DNA of 64,000 bases from Gemmatimonas sp. (GCA_023910675.1 JAAVWC010000011.1:62001-126000); one strand, 5' to 3'; counted from the first letter of the stretch, positions 38,472 to 48,053 are shown. The notes: a model not told the origin generated them from the sequence alone. Made by a program: numbers and translations.

Positions 38472-39352
38472 GTATCGGCGGCAGCCAGGCCCCATCATGG
38501 CGCGGTGGCGTGGTGCTCATGGCCGCGCTGCTGGCCGTCGCCATCGCCGCGCCATGGCTGGCACCATATCCGCCGAACGAGATGCTCGATCTCATCGCGC
38601 TCAAGAGCCGAGCGCCGTCCGCATCACACCCGTTCGGTACCGACGCCTTCTCGCGCGATGTGCTCAGCCGTGTGTTGTTCGGGGCGCGGGTGTCGCTGGG
38701 GTTCGCGCTGTCCGCCGTGTCGATCGCGCTGACCGTCGGAACGCTCTACGGGGCCGCGATCGCGTTCGCCCCGTCCGCGATCGCCACGGTGCTCCGCAGG
38801 GTCCTCGACATCGCCCTCTCCGTCCCTCGCCTCCTCGTACTGCTGGCCGTGGCCGGGGTGTCCGGCCCGCTCACGGTCACCATGCTGGTGCTGCTCATGG
38901 GGCTGACCGGCTGGTATGCCGTCGCGCGCCTCGTTGCCGATGAGCTGTCGTCACTCGCGACGCGGGACTTCTCGCTCGCCGCGCGCGCCACTGGAGTGCA
39001 GACGGTTCGTCTTTTTACCCACCATCTGCTCCCGCATCTGGCACCGATGCTGATGATTAGCGGCGCTTTCAGCGTGGCCAGCACCATCGGCCTCGAAGCC
39101 GGCCTCAGCTTTCTCGGACTCGGCATTCAGCCTCCTACCGCGAGTTGGGGAAACATCCTGCGTGACGGCGCTGGCGGTGGCGCCGTACCATCCGAGTGGT
39201 GGCTCACCGTCTTCCCCGGACTCGCCACGGTCCTGCCGGTGCTCGCCTGCAACGCCGTCGGTGACGCCTTGCGCGACCGCTTCGCGCCGGTCCAGTTTGC
39301 CGAGTCTGCGCCACGGCCGTCCGTGGCCCTTTCCCCCCAGCAACGCCCGTGA
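38468..39352 (+). CDS. dppC: Peptide ABC transporter permease (DppC-like)
   Basis: The second permease of the importer, 294 residues from GTG 38468, which overlaps the preceding TGA by 4 bases; an upstream in-frame start at 38027 would run through the first permease. The hydrophobic N-terminus (LMAALLAVAIAAPWLAPYP) and HPFGTDAFSRDVLSRVLFGA are characteristic of DppC. The EAA-like coupling loop is RDFSLAARATGVQTVRLFTH, and the C-terminal GLSFLGLGIQPPTASWG is the most conserved segment of the family. The stop overlaps the start of the first ATPase (GTGA). Confidence 0.94.
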   Translation: MSIGGSQAPSWRGGVVLMAALLAVAIAAPWLAPYPPNEMLDLIALKSRAPSASHPFGTDAFSRDVLSRVLFGARVSLGFALSAVSIALTVGTLYGAAIAFAPSAIATVLRRVLDIALSVPRLLVLLAVAGVSGPLTVTMLVLLMGLTGWYAVARLVADELSSLATRDFSLAARATGVQTVRLFTHHLLPHLAPMLMISGAFSVASTIGLEAGLSFLGLGIQPPTASWGNILRDGAGGGAVPSEWWLTVFPGLATVLPVLACNAVGDALRDRFAPVQFAESAPRPSVALSPQQRP

Positions 39353-40389
39353 CGTCTCCTTCCTTGCACCAGAGTCTGCTCGACGTGCAGTCGTTGCAGG
39401 TGGCGTTTCCCGGCGCCGCTGGTGACGTGCGTGCCGTCGACGGCGTGTGGTTTACCGTCGAGCCCGGGGAGACCGTGTGCCTGGTGGGCGAATCGGGGTG
39501 TGGCAAGTCACTCACGGCGCTCTCGCTGCTGCGCCTCGTCCCGCCGCCCGGGCGCATTGCCGACGGCAGTCAGATCCACTTCGACGGACGCGATCTGCTG
39601 GCGCTCGACGAGCCGTCGCTGCGCAGTATTCGTGGCCGCCAGATGGCGATGATCTTTCAGGAGCCGATGACGGCGCTCAACCCCGTACTGACGGTCGGCG
39701 ATCAGATCGCCGAAGTCGTGCAGGTGCATACCAAGCGCTCGCGTCGCGAGTCGTGGGACGACGCGGTCGCCATGCTGGCGCAGGTGGGCATTGCCGATGC
39801 CCCGGCGCGCGCGAAGCAGTATCCGCACGAACTCTCCGGCGGCATGCGGCAGCGCGTCATGATCGCGATGGCACTGGTGCTATCACCGCGACTCGTCATC
39901 GCCGACGAGCCGACCACTGCGCTCGATGTCACCATTCAAGCGCAGATTCTCGAGCTGCTTCGCGAGATGCGCGAGCGCACGGGCATGGCGCTGCTGCTCA
40001 TTACGCACGATCTCGGGGTCGTCGCCGAGATGGCCTCGCGCGTCATCGTGATGTACGCCGGTCGTGTGGTCGAGGAAGCGCCGGTCGACGCGCTCTTTGC
40101 CAATCCGTCGCATCCGTACACCGAGGGATTGCTTGCCGCGATGCCGCGCCTCGGCCTGGAGCAGGAGCGCCTCATCACCATTCGTGGTTCGGTGCCGCCA
40201 CTTGGCGCGTTGCCCAGCGGCTGCACCTTTCGCGATCGCTGCCCGTACGCGTTCGACCGGTGCGCCGTGGAAGAACCGGTGCTGTATCAGGTCGGTCCCG
40301 CGCATCGCGCGCGCTGTCATCTCGTGCAGGAACCTGAGCGTCGTACCGACGTGAACGCGATAGCGAACCGTGTGGAGCGAGCCTCGTGA
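39349..40389 (+). CDS. dppD: Peptide ABC transporter ATPase (DppD-like)
   Basis: The first nucleotide-binding subunit, 346 residues from GTG 39349. It has Walker A GESGCGKS, the Q-loop [15 protein letters not shown], the ABC signature [15 protein letters not shown] and Walker [12 protein letters not shown], followed by [10 protein letters not shown]. The C-terminal oligopeptide-permease extension [14 protein letters not shown] has the paired-cysteine pattern of Dpp/Opp ATPases, which may bind an iron-sulfur cluster. It pairs with the next gene as a heterodimer to power peptide import. Confidence 0.95.
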   Translation: MTSPSLHQSLLDVQSLQVAFPGAAGDVRAVDGVWFTVEPGETVCLVGESGCGKSLTALSLLRLVPPPGRIADGSQIHFDGRDLLALDEPSLRSIRGRQMAMIFQEPMTALNPVLTVGDQIAEVVQVHTKRSRRESWDDAVAMLAQVGIADAPARAKQYPHELSGGMRQRVMIAMALVLSPRLVIADEPTTALDVTIQAQILELLREMRERTGMALLLITHDLGVVAEMASRVIVMYAGRVVEEAPVDALFANPSHPYTEGLLAAMPRLGLEQERLITIRGSVPPLGALPSGCTFRDRCPYAFDRCAVEEPVLYQVGPAHRARCHLVQEPERRTDVNAIANRVERAS

Positions 40390-41390
40390 GCACCAATGGC
40401 GCACCACTGGTGTCGGTCCGCGGACTGACCAAGCATTTCCCCATCCGCAGCGGCATTCTGCAGCGCGTCACCGGCGCCGTGAAAGCCGTGGACAACGTGT
40501 CGTTCGATGTGGGGCGTGGTGAAACGCTCGCGCTCGTCGGTGAATCGGGATGCGGCAAGACCACCACGGGACGCGCACTGCTGCGCCTCGTCGAACCCAC
40601 CAGCGGCGCCGTCCATTTCGACGGCACCGATGTCATGGCGCTCAAAGGCGACGCGTTGCGGCGCATGCGGCGCCACATGCAGATCGTCTTTCAGGATCCC
40701 TACGGCTCCCTGAACCCGCGCATGACCGTTGGCGCCGCCATTAAGGAAGGGCTCATCGTCCACGCGCTCGCCGAAGGGGCCGAGGCGGATCGTCGTGTGG
40801 CGCAGCTGCTCGATGAGGTGGGGCTGCGCGCCGAGTACGCGGCGCGCTATCCGCACGAGTTCTCGGGCGGACAGCGGCAGCGCATTGGCATCGCGCGGGC
40901 GCTCGCGGTGCAACCGTCGTTCATCGTGTGCGACGAACCGGTCTCCGCCCTCGACGTCAGTGTGCAGGCGCAGGTGGTGAATCTGCTCCGCGATCTGCAA
41001 CGCGAGCGCGGACTCTCCTATCTGTTCATTGCGCACGACCTCGCCGTCGTGTCGCACATGGCCGACAGAGTCGCCGTCATGTACCTCGGCAAGATCGTCG
41101 AGCTCACCACACGCGCGAAGCTGTTCAGCACACCGCGCATGCCGTACACCAAGGCCTTGCTCTCGGCAGTTCCGGTACCGACCCCGGGCGCTGTTCGGCA
41201 GCGCATTCTGCTCCAAGGCGATCCCCCGTCGCCGGCGAACCCGCCGTCCGGTTGCGTGTTTCACCCGAGGTGCCCGCATCCGCTCAAGGACGCCGCGTGC
41301 ACCCGCATCGTTCCGCCGCTTGAAGAAAAGGCACCCGGCCACTTTGTCGCGTGCATCAAGGAACCTCCCACCTCAGTCCCCACCACGTGA
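40386..41390 (+). CDS. dppF: Peptide ABC transporter ATPase (DppF-like)
   Basis: The second nucleotide-binding subunit, 334 residues from GTG 40386, overlapping the first ATPase stop (GTGA). The N-terminus [20 protein letters not shown] is the DppF/OppF signature. Walker A is GESGCGKT, the Q-loop is [15 protein letters not shown], the signature [15 protein letters not shown], and Walker [13 protein letters not shown]. The C-terminal [20 protein letters not shown] carries the paired cysteines. It forms a heterodimer with DppD. The stop overlaps the POT transporter start by the same 4-base pattern. Confidence 0.95.
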   Translation: MSTNGAPLVSVRGLTKHFPIRSGILQRVTGAVKAVDNVSFDVGRGETLALVGESGCGKTTTGRALLRLVEPTSGAVHFDGTDVMALKGDALRRMRRHMQIVFQDPYGSLNPRMTVGAAIKEGLIVHALAEGAEADRRVAQLLDEVGLRAEYAARYPHEFSGGQRQRIGIARALAVQPSFIVCDEPVSALDVSVQAQVVNLLRDLQRERGLSYLFIAHDLAVVSHMADRVAVMYLGKIVELTTRAKLFSTPRMPYTKALLSAVPVPTPGAVRQRILLQGDPPSPANPPSGCVFHPRCPHPLKDAACTRIVPPLEEKAPGHFVACIKEPPTSVPTT

Positions 41391-42919
41391 GCACCGACGT
41401 TACCAACGACCGCTCATTCTTCGGTCATCCGAAGGGCCTTGGCTTGCTCTTCGCGACGGAAATGTGGGAGCGCTTTTCGTTCTACGGACTGCGCCCCCTG
41501 CTCGTGCTCTTCATGGCGGCCGCACTCAACGACGGCGGCTTCGGCCTCGAGCGCACCCAAGCGTCCGCCATTGTCGGCATTTACGCGGCCAGCGTGTATC
41601 TGGCATCGCTACCGGGCGGATGGATTGCCGACCGGTGGCTCGGATTGCGTCGTGCCATTCTTGTCGGTGCGGTGCTCATTACCGCGGGACATCTGGCGAT
41701 TGGTGTGTCCGGTTTTACCGGCGCGGGTGTGGGCAAGTCGTTCTTTTTTCTCGGCCTCGTCTTCATCGTGCTCGGCACGGGACTGCTCAAGCCGAACATC
41801 TCCGCGATCGTCGGCGATTTGTATCCCGAAGGCGGCGCGCGTCGTGATGCCGGCTTTTCGATCTTTTACATGGGCATCAACACGGGCGCCTTCGTCGGCC
41901 AGCTCGTCACTGGCTACCTTGGCGAGCGCGTGAGCTGGCACTGGGGCTTTGGCGCCGCTGGCGTTGGCATGGCGTTCGGCCTGTTGAGTTTCTGGCTCTT
42001 CTCCGACCGACTGCTTGGCCCCATTGGGCGGGACATCGTGCGCAACCCCGACGCGAAGGCGCAGGCGCGTCAGGAAGCCACCGTGCGCAACAGCACCTTT
42101 GCCGGACTCGGCATTCTCGCGCTGGTGTTTGCATTGGCCGCGAGCGGTGTGATGACCATCGATCCGCTGGCGGTGGGCGGCGCGATGACGTTCGTCCTAG
42201 TCGGCATCGCGGTCTCGTACTTCGCGTACCTCTTCGCGTTCGGCGGGCTCACGAGCGACGAGAAAAAGCGTAGCGCCGTCATCTTCGTACTGTTCGTGTT
42301 CGCCGCGATCTTCTGGGCCGCGTTCGAGCAGGCACCTACCTCGCTGCAGCTGTTCGCCAACGACTTCACCGACCGCAACCTGTTTGGCTTCAGCATTCCG
42401 GCCACGTGGTTCCAGTCGATCAACTCGCTCTTCATCATCATCTTCTCGCCGGTCTTCGCGGCGCTCTGGCTCTGGCTCGCCAAGCGCAACCTGGACCTGT
42501 CCAGCCCCGCCAAGTTCGCGCTCGGCCTCGCCCTCGCGGGGCTGGGCTTTCAGATCATGGTCTATGCTGCCAACGCGGTTGTCGCGGGCGGCGGCAAGGT
42601 GCTCGTCTCGCCGTGGTGGCTCATCTTCAGCTACCTGCTGCAGACGTGGGGCGAGTTGTCGCTCAGCCCGGTGGGCCTGTCATCAATGACGAAGCTCGCA
42701 CCGCGCCGGTACGTGGGACAGATGATGGGGATCTGGTTCCTCGCCGCGTCGGTTGGCAATCTCGTGGCCGGCCTGGTGGGTGGGCACGTCGATCCGACCA
42801 AGGTGGAGCAGACACCGGCGGTGTTCAGCTGGACGGCGATTGCGCTCTTCGTGAGTACGGCGGTGTTGCTGGCGATGGTGGTGCCGATTCGCAAAATGAT
42901 GGCGAACGTCAAGGCCTGA
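41387..42919 (+). CDS. POT/PTR-family proton-dependent oligopeptide transporter
   Basis: A major-facilitator symporter of about 510 residues with some 14 hydrophobic segments. The ExxERF-like signature is [19 protein letters not shown], and the PTR2 signature [19 protein letters not shown] follows. [15 protein letters not shown] and [18 protein letters not shown] are the second PTR hallmark, and [10 protein letters not shown] is near the end. GTG 41387 overlaps the DppF stop (GTGA), which is better than an ATG at 41351 inside dppF. It imports di/tripeptides with protons. Its coupling to a primary ABC peptide importer in one operon gives the cell two energy sources for one nutrient class. Confidence 0.92.
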   Translation: MSTDVTNDRSFFGHPKGLGLLFATEMWERFSFYGLRPLLVLFMAAALNDGGFGLERTQASAIVGIYAASVYLASLPGGWIADRWLGLRRAILVGAVLITAGHLAIGVSGFTGAGVGKSFFFLGLVFIVLGTGLLKPNISAIVGDLYPEGGARRDAGFSIFYMGINTGAFVGQLVTGYLGERVSWHWGFGAAGVGMAFGLLSFWLFSDRLLGPIGRDIVRNPDAKAQARQEATVRNSTFAGLGILALVFALAASGVMTIDPLAVGGAMTFVLVGIAVSYFAYLFAFGGLTSDEKKRSAVIFVLFVFAAIFWAAFEQAPTSLQLFANDFTDRNLFGFSIPATWFQSINSLFIIIFSPVFAALWLWLAKRNLDLSSPAKFALGLALAGLGFQIMVYAANAVVAGGGKVLVSPWWLIFSYLLQTWGELSLSPVGLSSMTKLAPRRYVGQMMGIWFLAASVGNLVAGLVGGHVDPTKVEQTPAVFSWTAIALFVSTAVLLAMVVPIRKMMANVKA

Positions 42920-42932
42920 TTGGACAACGGGT

Positions 42933-43128
42933 GATTGGTCCGGCGGTCAACCAGCTCCGGCACTAGCCCTCAGGAAAAAGAACGTAAGGACAAAGCAAAA
43001 AGCGCGGTGCCGTCCACCGAACAACAACACCGTTGTTTGTCAGTGGATGGTCCCGCGCTTTCCCCTTTGTCCTTACGTTCTTCTCCCTGAGGGCTAGTGC
43101 CGTCGCCAGTAAACCGCCGGACCAATCC
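42933..43128. repeat. Long foldback (imperfect inverted repeat) of about 196 bp
   Basis: The arms begin GATTGGTCCGGCGG (42933-42946) and end in the complement CCGCCGGACCAATC (43114-43127). Inside them, CGGCACTAGCCCTCAGG and AAGAACGTAAGGACAAAG pair with CCTGAGGGCTAGTGCCG and CTTTGTCCTTACGTTCTT, AGCGCGG with CCGCGCT, and the apex is near ACACCG (43028-43033). Only short internal loops interrupt the pairing. It fills the space between two convergent genes, so it may terminate both, but it is far longer than a normal terminator. It resembles a foldback/MITE element or a structured RNA. It encodes no protein. Confidence 0.8.
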
Positions 43129-43146
43129 ACCGCAGTTGAAGCGGCA

Positions 43147-44943
43147 TTACGGCCACGTGAACAACGACGTCGGCGCCGTCCGCTCCCGGCTCCGCTCCAC
43201 GTCGCGCGTATCGCGCCAGAACGTGCGGCTGCGGTCTGTCGACGACAGTCGAATTTCAAATTGCTTGAACTGATCGTTGCTGACCGGCACGCCGACATCG
43301 AGTCGCCACAACCGTCGTGAGCGCGGCGGAACCGCCGCGAGGAATGACACGCCGAGTGTCCCACGCCACGGGGTATCCACCGAATACGGCACCGAGCGCT
43401 CGGCCCACAGACGGCCGGCTTCGGCAAAGGCGGCGAGACCTGCGTCGGCCACATTGAAGCGTGTGGGAATCACGAATCGCTGTTCGCCACGGAACACCAT
43501 GCGACGCGCACCGGGCTCGCGCGAACGACGATGGCCAAGCAGTCCGCCTTCACGATCGGCGAGTGACACCTGAAAGGGTGCCTGCATGCGCCGTCCTGCG
43601 GCCCATTCCGCCTGCAGTACCGTGGTCTGTCGCACGGCCGGACGGAAGTACCAGGCGGCCCGTCCGCTCCCCAGCACGTTCTCCCACCGGTCGCGGTCGA
43701 CGCTGTAGCGCGCTTCGGTAATCCCCTGCGCGCCGGCGAACCATTTTTCGCCGCCCCATCCGAGGTAGATGTTGGTGGCGAGAAAGCGGTCGTTGTCCAC
43801 GGCGGGGCCAATGCGCAGCGAATGGCCAGCAGCCACGCCCACCTGAACGCCAACGCGAATGTCTTGCGCGCCCGTGAGCGCGTCGAAGCCGCGTACCGGT
43901 ACGAAGCGGATGGCGCGGAAGCCAAGCAGCACATTGGCGCGCATCACGTTCTGCGCGATGTACTGTCCCGGTGCTGCCCCCAACGTGTCGGGGCGCGGCC
44001 CTTCGCGCCGCAGCAACAAGGGCAGCGAATCGGTGCGTTCGTCTTCGCGCGTGAGTGAGAACCCCACCAACTTGAGACGACCAACAGGGCCCACGCGGGT
44101 GAGTGCCCCAATGTTGCCATACGCGCGCCGCACGTTCACCGCGTTCTGCTCTATGGGGCCACGCAACAGCCGCATGGGTTCGCGGGTACCACCGACACTG
44201 GCCACCCACGCGAGCCGTTGCAGATCGGTGTAGTACGGGCGTACGACATCGAGCTGCAACTGCTGGCCAAACGGATTGCGACGGGCCTCGAGGCGCAATT
44301 CGTCGCGCTGCCCTAGAAACTGATAATCGGTGTAGCGCATGGCCAGCACATCGTTGTACGCGAGGCCGTCGCGCCACTCCACCGCGACCTGTTTCGCGTT
44401 GCCACCGAGATTGCTTTCGCCAAGCCGCATGCCGCGAAACACCGGCGCCGTGCCGCGGAACATCGGTTCGAACAGCAGACTGAAGTCATCTCGTGTTTCC
44501 ACTTCGAGACGTACACCACCGGCTTCATCGTCGTACGCCCGAATGCGCACGTCGACGAGATACGGCTGCGCGCGCAGAATGCGCTCCGATTCCGCGCGCT
44601 TGATCTGATTGCACGGCTCACCGACTTTGAGCAACAGAAACCGCCGGATGACTTCGTCGCGCGTGTTGCTGTGCATCACCCGCACCGTGCGGCGCACCCA
44701 CTCGAGATCGCGCGGTAGGCGATCCGTAAAGGGCGGCTGCGTGATGACGATGATGTCGCTGATCACCTGCCCTGAGCAGCCGGTGACCGGGAGAACGCCC
44801 TGGCTCGACACGGGCGGCTGCCGCACGCTGTCGGCACGCACATTCTGCGCACGGAGCGCCGACAGCGGCGAGGCGCTGAGCGTACACACGGCAACGGCGG
44901 CAACCGCATGTGCGCGGCACCGCCGCGACACACCGACGATCAT
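43147..44943 (-). CDS. Omp85-like outer-membrane protein with POTRA domain
   Basis: A 598-residue outer-membrane protein. A Sec signal peptide (AVAAVAVCTLSASPLSALRA) precedes a POTRA-type periplasmic domain: VISDIIVITQPPF, TRDEVIRRFLLLKVGEPCNQ, ILRAQPYLVDVRIRAYDDEAG and LEVETRDDFSLL. The C-terminal 400 residues are alternating amphipathic strands of a beta-barrel (NAKQVAVEWRDGLAYNDVLA, LGFRAIRFVPVRG, GWGGEKWFAGAQGITEARYS). This is the layout of BamA/TamA/ShlB relatives; it may insert or export proteins or lipids. Its ATG overlaps the stop of the PspA-like gene (ATGA), so the two are expressed together. The exact substrate is unknown. Confidence 0.78.
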   Translation of the reverse strand: MIVGVSRRCRAHAVAAVAVCTLSASPLSALRAQNVRADSVRQPPVSSQGVLPVTGCSGQVISDIIVITQPPFTDRLPRDLEWVRRTVRVMHSNTRDEVIRRFLLLKVGEPCNQIKRAESERILRAQPYLVDVRIRAYDDEAGGVRLEVETRDDFSLLFEPMFRGTAPVFRGMRLGESNLGGNAKQVAVEWRDGLAYNDVLAMRYTDYQFLGQRDELRLEARRNPFGQQLQLDVVRPYYTDLQRLAWVASVGGTREPMRLLRGPIEQNAVNVRRAYGNIGALTRVGPVGRLKLVGFSLTREDERTDSLPLLLRREGPRPDTLGAAPGQYIAQNVMRANVLLGFRAIRFVPVRGFDALTGAQDIRVGVQVGVAAGHSLRIGPAVDNDRFLATNIYLGWGGEKWFAGAQGITEARYSVDRDRWENVLGSGRAAWYFRPAVRQTTVLQAEWAAGRRMQAPFQVSLADREGGLLGHRRSREPGARRMVFRGEQRFVIPTRFNVADAGLAAFAEAGRLWAERSVPYSVDTPWRGTLGVSFLAAVPPRSRRLWRLDVGVPVSNDQFKQFEIRLSSTDRSRTFWRDTRDVERSRERTAPTSLFTWP

Positions 44944-45503
44944 TTGCCGAGCTGTCGTTTGAGAGCCGCGAGTCGCGCTTCCGCATCGGCCTCACGATCG
45001 GCACGACTGCGGCGGGACGGCGGCGGCGGAAGGTCCACACCGGCCGCAGCCGGATCGTCGGAGAGCAGGGCGTCGACTTCGCGTGCGGCCGCCGCTTCCG
45101 GCGACGACGGATCAGGGGCGAAACCCGAGACCACCCGCTTGAGGTCCGCACTCATGGCGTCGTACTCCCGCTCGGCCAGCTCCAACTCCTGCTGCTGGAC
45201 CATACGCTTCGATTCGAGCATCACCACGCGCTCCGCGTGCTGCGCGGCAAAGCGTTCGGCGATCGCGACAGTTTCCGCATCGTCGATCTGCGCGGCCAGT
45301 CCCTGGCGGCGACGGACCGTGTCGAGCTCGGCCTGCTCCGTCTTGAGACGCGACTCCGTGGTGGCCAGCGTGGTGCGCATGTCCTGAATGGCCAGCTTCG
45401 CGTGCACCATGGCCTCCCGCATACCGCTGCCCATGCGGCGGCGCTCATCGGGATCGAGGCGGGAGGAAAACTGACGCAGCGTGTCACGGATCTCGTCGAA
45501 CAT
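44940..45503 (-). CDS. PspA/IM30-like coiled-coil protein
   Basis: A 187-residue helical protein from ATG 45503 (MFDEIRDTLRQF). It has a long amphipathic helix (MREAMVHAKLAIQDMRTTLA, TESRLKTEQAELD), a second coiled segment (RVVMLESKRMVQQQELELAE) and an acidic/proline linker before a short basic tail (ADREADAEARLAALKRQLGK). The pattern resembles PspA/Vipp1 envelope-stress proteins, though the highly conserved PspA N-terminal amphipathic helix is not certain. The 4-base overlap with the Omp85-like gene suggests an envelope function: membrane remodelling or sealing during barrel assembly is inference. Confidence 0.62.
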   Translation of the reverse strand: MFDEIRDTLRQFSSRLDPDERRRMGSGMREAMVHAKLAIQDMRTTLATTESRLKTEQAELDTVRRRQGLAAQIDDAETVAIAERFAAQHAERVVMLESKRMVQQQELELAEREYDAMSADLKRVVSGFAPDPSSPEAAAAREVDALLSDDPAAAGVDLPPPPSRRSRADREADAEARLAALKRQLGK

Positions 45504-45625
45504 CACTGAAAGGTAGACCGCTCGTCCGACGAACGCGATATGGGCCCAAAATGCGTCCGAATGGCCCCATTCACCACGATTCACCACCATTGGGGCTCTG
45601 AGTCTGTTATTATCGACGCACACCA

Positions 45626-47650
45626 GTGCGCCAGTGTCGGGATGCCGAACGCCCCGTCGCCACGCCAGACCGCCCCTCAATCGCTCCTGTGCTCTACCTC
45701 GCCATTCCCGCGCATAACGAAGTTGCCACCATCGGCGTGCTGCTCTGGCGGCTCCGCACGGTATTGGCCGAGTTTCCGCGTGAATACGAGGTCGTCGTGT
45801 ACGACGACGCAAGCACCGACGACACGGCGATGGTGGCCGAGCAGTACGAGCGGGCGATGCCGGTGTCGGTCCTGCGCGGAACGACGCGCCTGGGCTATGC
45901 CGGCTCGGTGGACGCCCTGTTGCGCCACATTGCCGCGCAGACGCGCTATCCCCGTCGCGACGCCGTCCTGCTGCTGCAGGGCGACTTCACCGATCCGCCG
46001 GGCATCGTCCCGGAATTCGCACGCCGCTTCGAAGGGGGCGCCGATCTGGTGGTGGGCGAGCGGCTCACCGTGGCCGACGCGCCAACGGCCGTCAAGCGGC
46101 TGTTCAAGTACGGACATTGGGTCATGCGCCCGTTCGTCAACGTCGAGGGTGTGAAGGACCTCACGGCAACCATGCGCCTCGTTCGCATCTCCGCCCTGCG
46201 CGAAGCCCTGCGCGTGGCCGGGAGCGCCCCACTGATCAGTGGCGACAGCTGGACGGCCAACACCGACCTGCTGCTGACGCTCGCGCCACATGCCCGCCGT
46301 GTGGAATCGGTGCCCATGGAGCCCACGTACGGGGTGCGCATGCGCGACACGCGCCGCGTGGCCATGACCGACGCCCTTGGTGTCCTCAAGTGGGCATGGG
46401 GCGCCCGTGGACGTCGTGCCGTCGTCGGGTCGTCGGCCCCGGAAGGTGGCGCTCCCGACGACCGTCGTGGACCGCGCGCCGGTGGCAAGCGGCGCGACGA
46501 GGCGCCGGAACTCTCTGTCGAGCGCCTGCGGGAAAAGGTGCGCGAGCGGGACGGCTCCCGCGGTATCGATGGCGAGCCCGCTCCCGATCCGCGTCGCCGG
46601 CGTCCGCGCGAGCGGGACACGGAAACGGAACGACCGGCTCGCGGCGAAGCGCGTCCGGAGACACGTCCCGAGCGGACCGAGCGCCCGGCTCGCGGCGACA
46701 AGCCGGAGCGGCCGGAGCGGCCGGAGCGGCCGGAGCGCCTGCCTCGCGGCGAGCGCCCAGCGCGCGATGGTGGCGAAAAGGGGCGTAGCCCACGTGGGGA
46801 ACGTGCAGGCGAGGCGCGTTCGCCGCGTCGCCGCGAGCAGCCGCCTGCCTTCGCCGACGCGACGTTGGAACTGGACGATCCGTTCGCCGCCCCCGTGCGC
46901 CGAGAGCCGCGTCCGCTGAGCGATGACGTGTTCACGGACGAGCGCGTATCGTCGACCGCGGCCGAGCCCGCCGACACACTCGGCGTGACGCCGGCGCCTG
47001 AAGTTGCCGAACGCGAAGCGTCTGCGACGCTGCCGGTTCGCGACGGGAAGCCCCGCGCCGAACCGGCGGACATCGAGGGTGACGACAACACCGACGACAC
47101 GGACGGCGAGTCGAACGGCGAGGGCGGCGTGGGCGGCGAGGCGGGCGACGGCGGGACAGTTGACGCCGACGGTCAGACGGCTCGCAAGCGTCGGCGTAAC
47201 CGCCGGTCACGCCGGGGGCGTCGCAAGAAGGAAGGCGGCGCAGAGGGCGCGGAGAACGGTGAGGGCACCGACGGCGAGTCGCCGGAAGACGGTGAACCGG
47301 CGCGCGCGGCGCCTTCGCGTGAGACCGACGAAGAGGTCCGCTTCCTCCCCGGTGATCACATCGACGGGGAGCCGGTGCGACCGCGCCGTCCGCGGAAGGC
47401 CGCGAGCGATGAGGAGGCCCCTGAAGGCGAGGGAGACTCCGGCGCTGACGATGGCGATGACGGTGACGACGATGAGGCCGGTGGCATCGAGAGCATGGCC
47501 GAAGGCGCCGTTCGTCCCCGCCGACGTGGCCGTCGTGGTCGCCGCGGCGGTGCACGCCGGTCCCGTGGTCGCAAGGACAAGGGCGAGGGTGATGGGAGCG
47601 GCGATGGACCCGGAGACGCGCCCGACGCCCCGCCAGCTGGCGACGAGTAA
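45626..47650 (+). CDS. Family 2 glycosyltransferase with long disordered, arginine-rich tail
   Basis: A 674-residue protein. Residues 22-260 are a GT-A glycosyltransferase (GT2): LYLAIPAHNEVATIGVLLWR, VVVYDDASTDDTAMVAE, LLLQGDFTDPPGIV (DxD-like), ADLVVGERLTVADA and GDSWTANTDLLLTL. The remaining 400 residues are low-complexity: R/P/E-rich with RPERPERPERPERL near 355-370, then D/E/G-rich, then K/R/G-rich (RRGRRGRRGGARRSRGRKDK). The tail resembles the disordered regions of RNase E or RNA helicases rather than glycosyltransferases. GTG 45626 or a GTG at 45692 could start it. Divergent from the PspA/Omp85 pair, it may act in cell-envelope glycan synthesis; the tail function is unknown. Confidence 0.8.
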   Translation: MRQCRDAERPVATPDRPSIAPVLYLAIPAHNEVATIGVLLWRLRTVLAEFPREYEVVVYDDASTDDTAMVAEQYERAMPVSVLRGTTRLGYAGSVDALLRHIAAQTRYPRRDAVLLLQGDFTDPPGIVPEFARRFEGGADLVVGERLTVADAPTAVKRLFKYGHWVMRPFVNVEGVKDLTATMRLVRISALREALRVAGSAPLISGDSWTANTDLLLTLAPHARRVESVPMEPTYGVRMRDTRRVAMTDALGVLKWAWGARGRRAVVGSSAPEGGAPDDRRGPRAGGKRRDEAPELSVERLREKVRERDGSRGIDGEPAPDPRRRRPRERDTETERPARGEARPETRPERTERPARGDKPERPERPERPERLPRGERPARDGGEKGRSPRGERAGEARSPRRREQPPAFADATLELDDPFAAPVRREPRPLSDDVFTDERVSSTAAEPADTLGVTPAPEVAEREASATLPVRDGKPRAEPADIEGDDNTDDTDGESNGEGGVGGEAGDGGTVDADGQTARKRRRNRRSRRGRRKKEGGAEGAENGEGTDGESPEDGEPARAAPSRETDEEVRFLPGDHIDGEPVRPRRPRKAASDEEAPEGEGDSGADDGDDGDDDEAGGIESMAEGAVRPRRRGRRGRRGGARRSRGRKDKGEGDGSGDGPGDAPDAPPAGDE

Positions 47651-47671
47651 GGCGCCCACCCTGCGCACACG

Positions 47672-47705
47672 AACGCGGCCCCGTGCATCTGCACGGGGCC
47701 GCGTT
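47672..47705. terminator. Bidirectional terminator between the glycosyltransferase and small membrane protein genes
   Basis: A perfect 15-bp stem (AACGCGGCCCCGTGC and its complement) with a 4-base loop is followed by TTGTATG on the plus strand. It lies between the convergent ends of the two genes. Confidence 0.75.
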
Positions 47706-47733
47706 TGTATGCCAGAAGGCACCGGAGCGGGAC

Positions 47734-47949
47734 TCAGCTCCGGAAGGCGCGCTCGATCTTTTCGGCCGTCACCGGACTGACGAGACGGAGAATGAAATAC
47801 ACCACCGCGCCCAGCAGCAGCACCTTGATCGCGAGCCCGATCAGCCAGAAGAGCAAGGCGACCAGCGGGCCCAGCAGGCCAAATACGACTTTGAGCGCCA
47901 CGAGCCCCAACAGGGCGACGAGTCCAACGGTAAACAGAGTGCGGAGCAT
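47734..47949 (-). CDS. Small hydrophobic membrane protein
   Basis: A 71-residue protein with two hydrophobic segments (LFTVGLVALLGLVALKVVFG and LVALLFWLIGLAIKVLLLGA) running into a third (VVYFILRLV), and a short basic tail SPVTAEKIERAFRS. It has no recognisable family signature and no signal peptide distinct from the first helix. It is convergent with the glycosyltransferase and divergent from lipA. The 182-base intergenic region to lipA contains a candidate promoter and an 18-bp palindrome that may regulate either gene. The function is unknown. Confidence 0.65.
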   Translation of the reverse strand: MLRTLFTVGLVALLGLVALKVVFGLLGPLVALLFWLIGLAIKVLLLGAVVYFILRLVSPVTAEKIERAFRS

Positions 47950-48004
47950 AAGCGCCTCAGCGCGAAAAGGGGTCTTCTGTGCCTACGATTGCCGCGCAGG
48001 GAAG

Positions 48005-48035
48005 TTTCACCCGAGAGGGGAAGACCGTCTATATT
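48005..48035 (+). promoter_or_regulatory. lipA: Candidate promoter for the lipA-pdh operon
   Basis: A -10-like TATATT at 48030-48035 is preceded by TTTCAC at 48005-48010 (19-base spacer) or TTCACC (18-base spacer). This is a weak but plausible sigma70 site with a start near 48042, giving a leader of about 90 bases that contains the palindrome at 48054. Confidence 0.4.
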
Positions 48036-48053
48036 GCCTTAAGCGGTTACTCT

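Noticed and set aside
46377-46919. Separate gene for the glycosyltransferase tail
   Set aside because: The tail continues in the same frame as the GT2 domain without a stop, so it is one gene.
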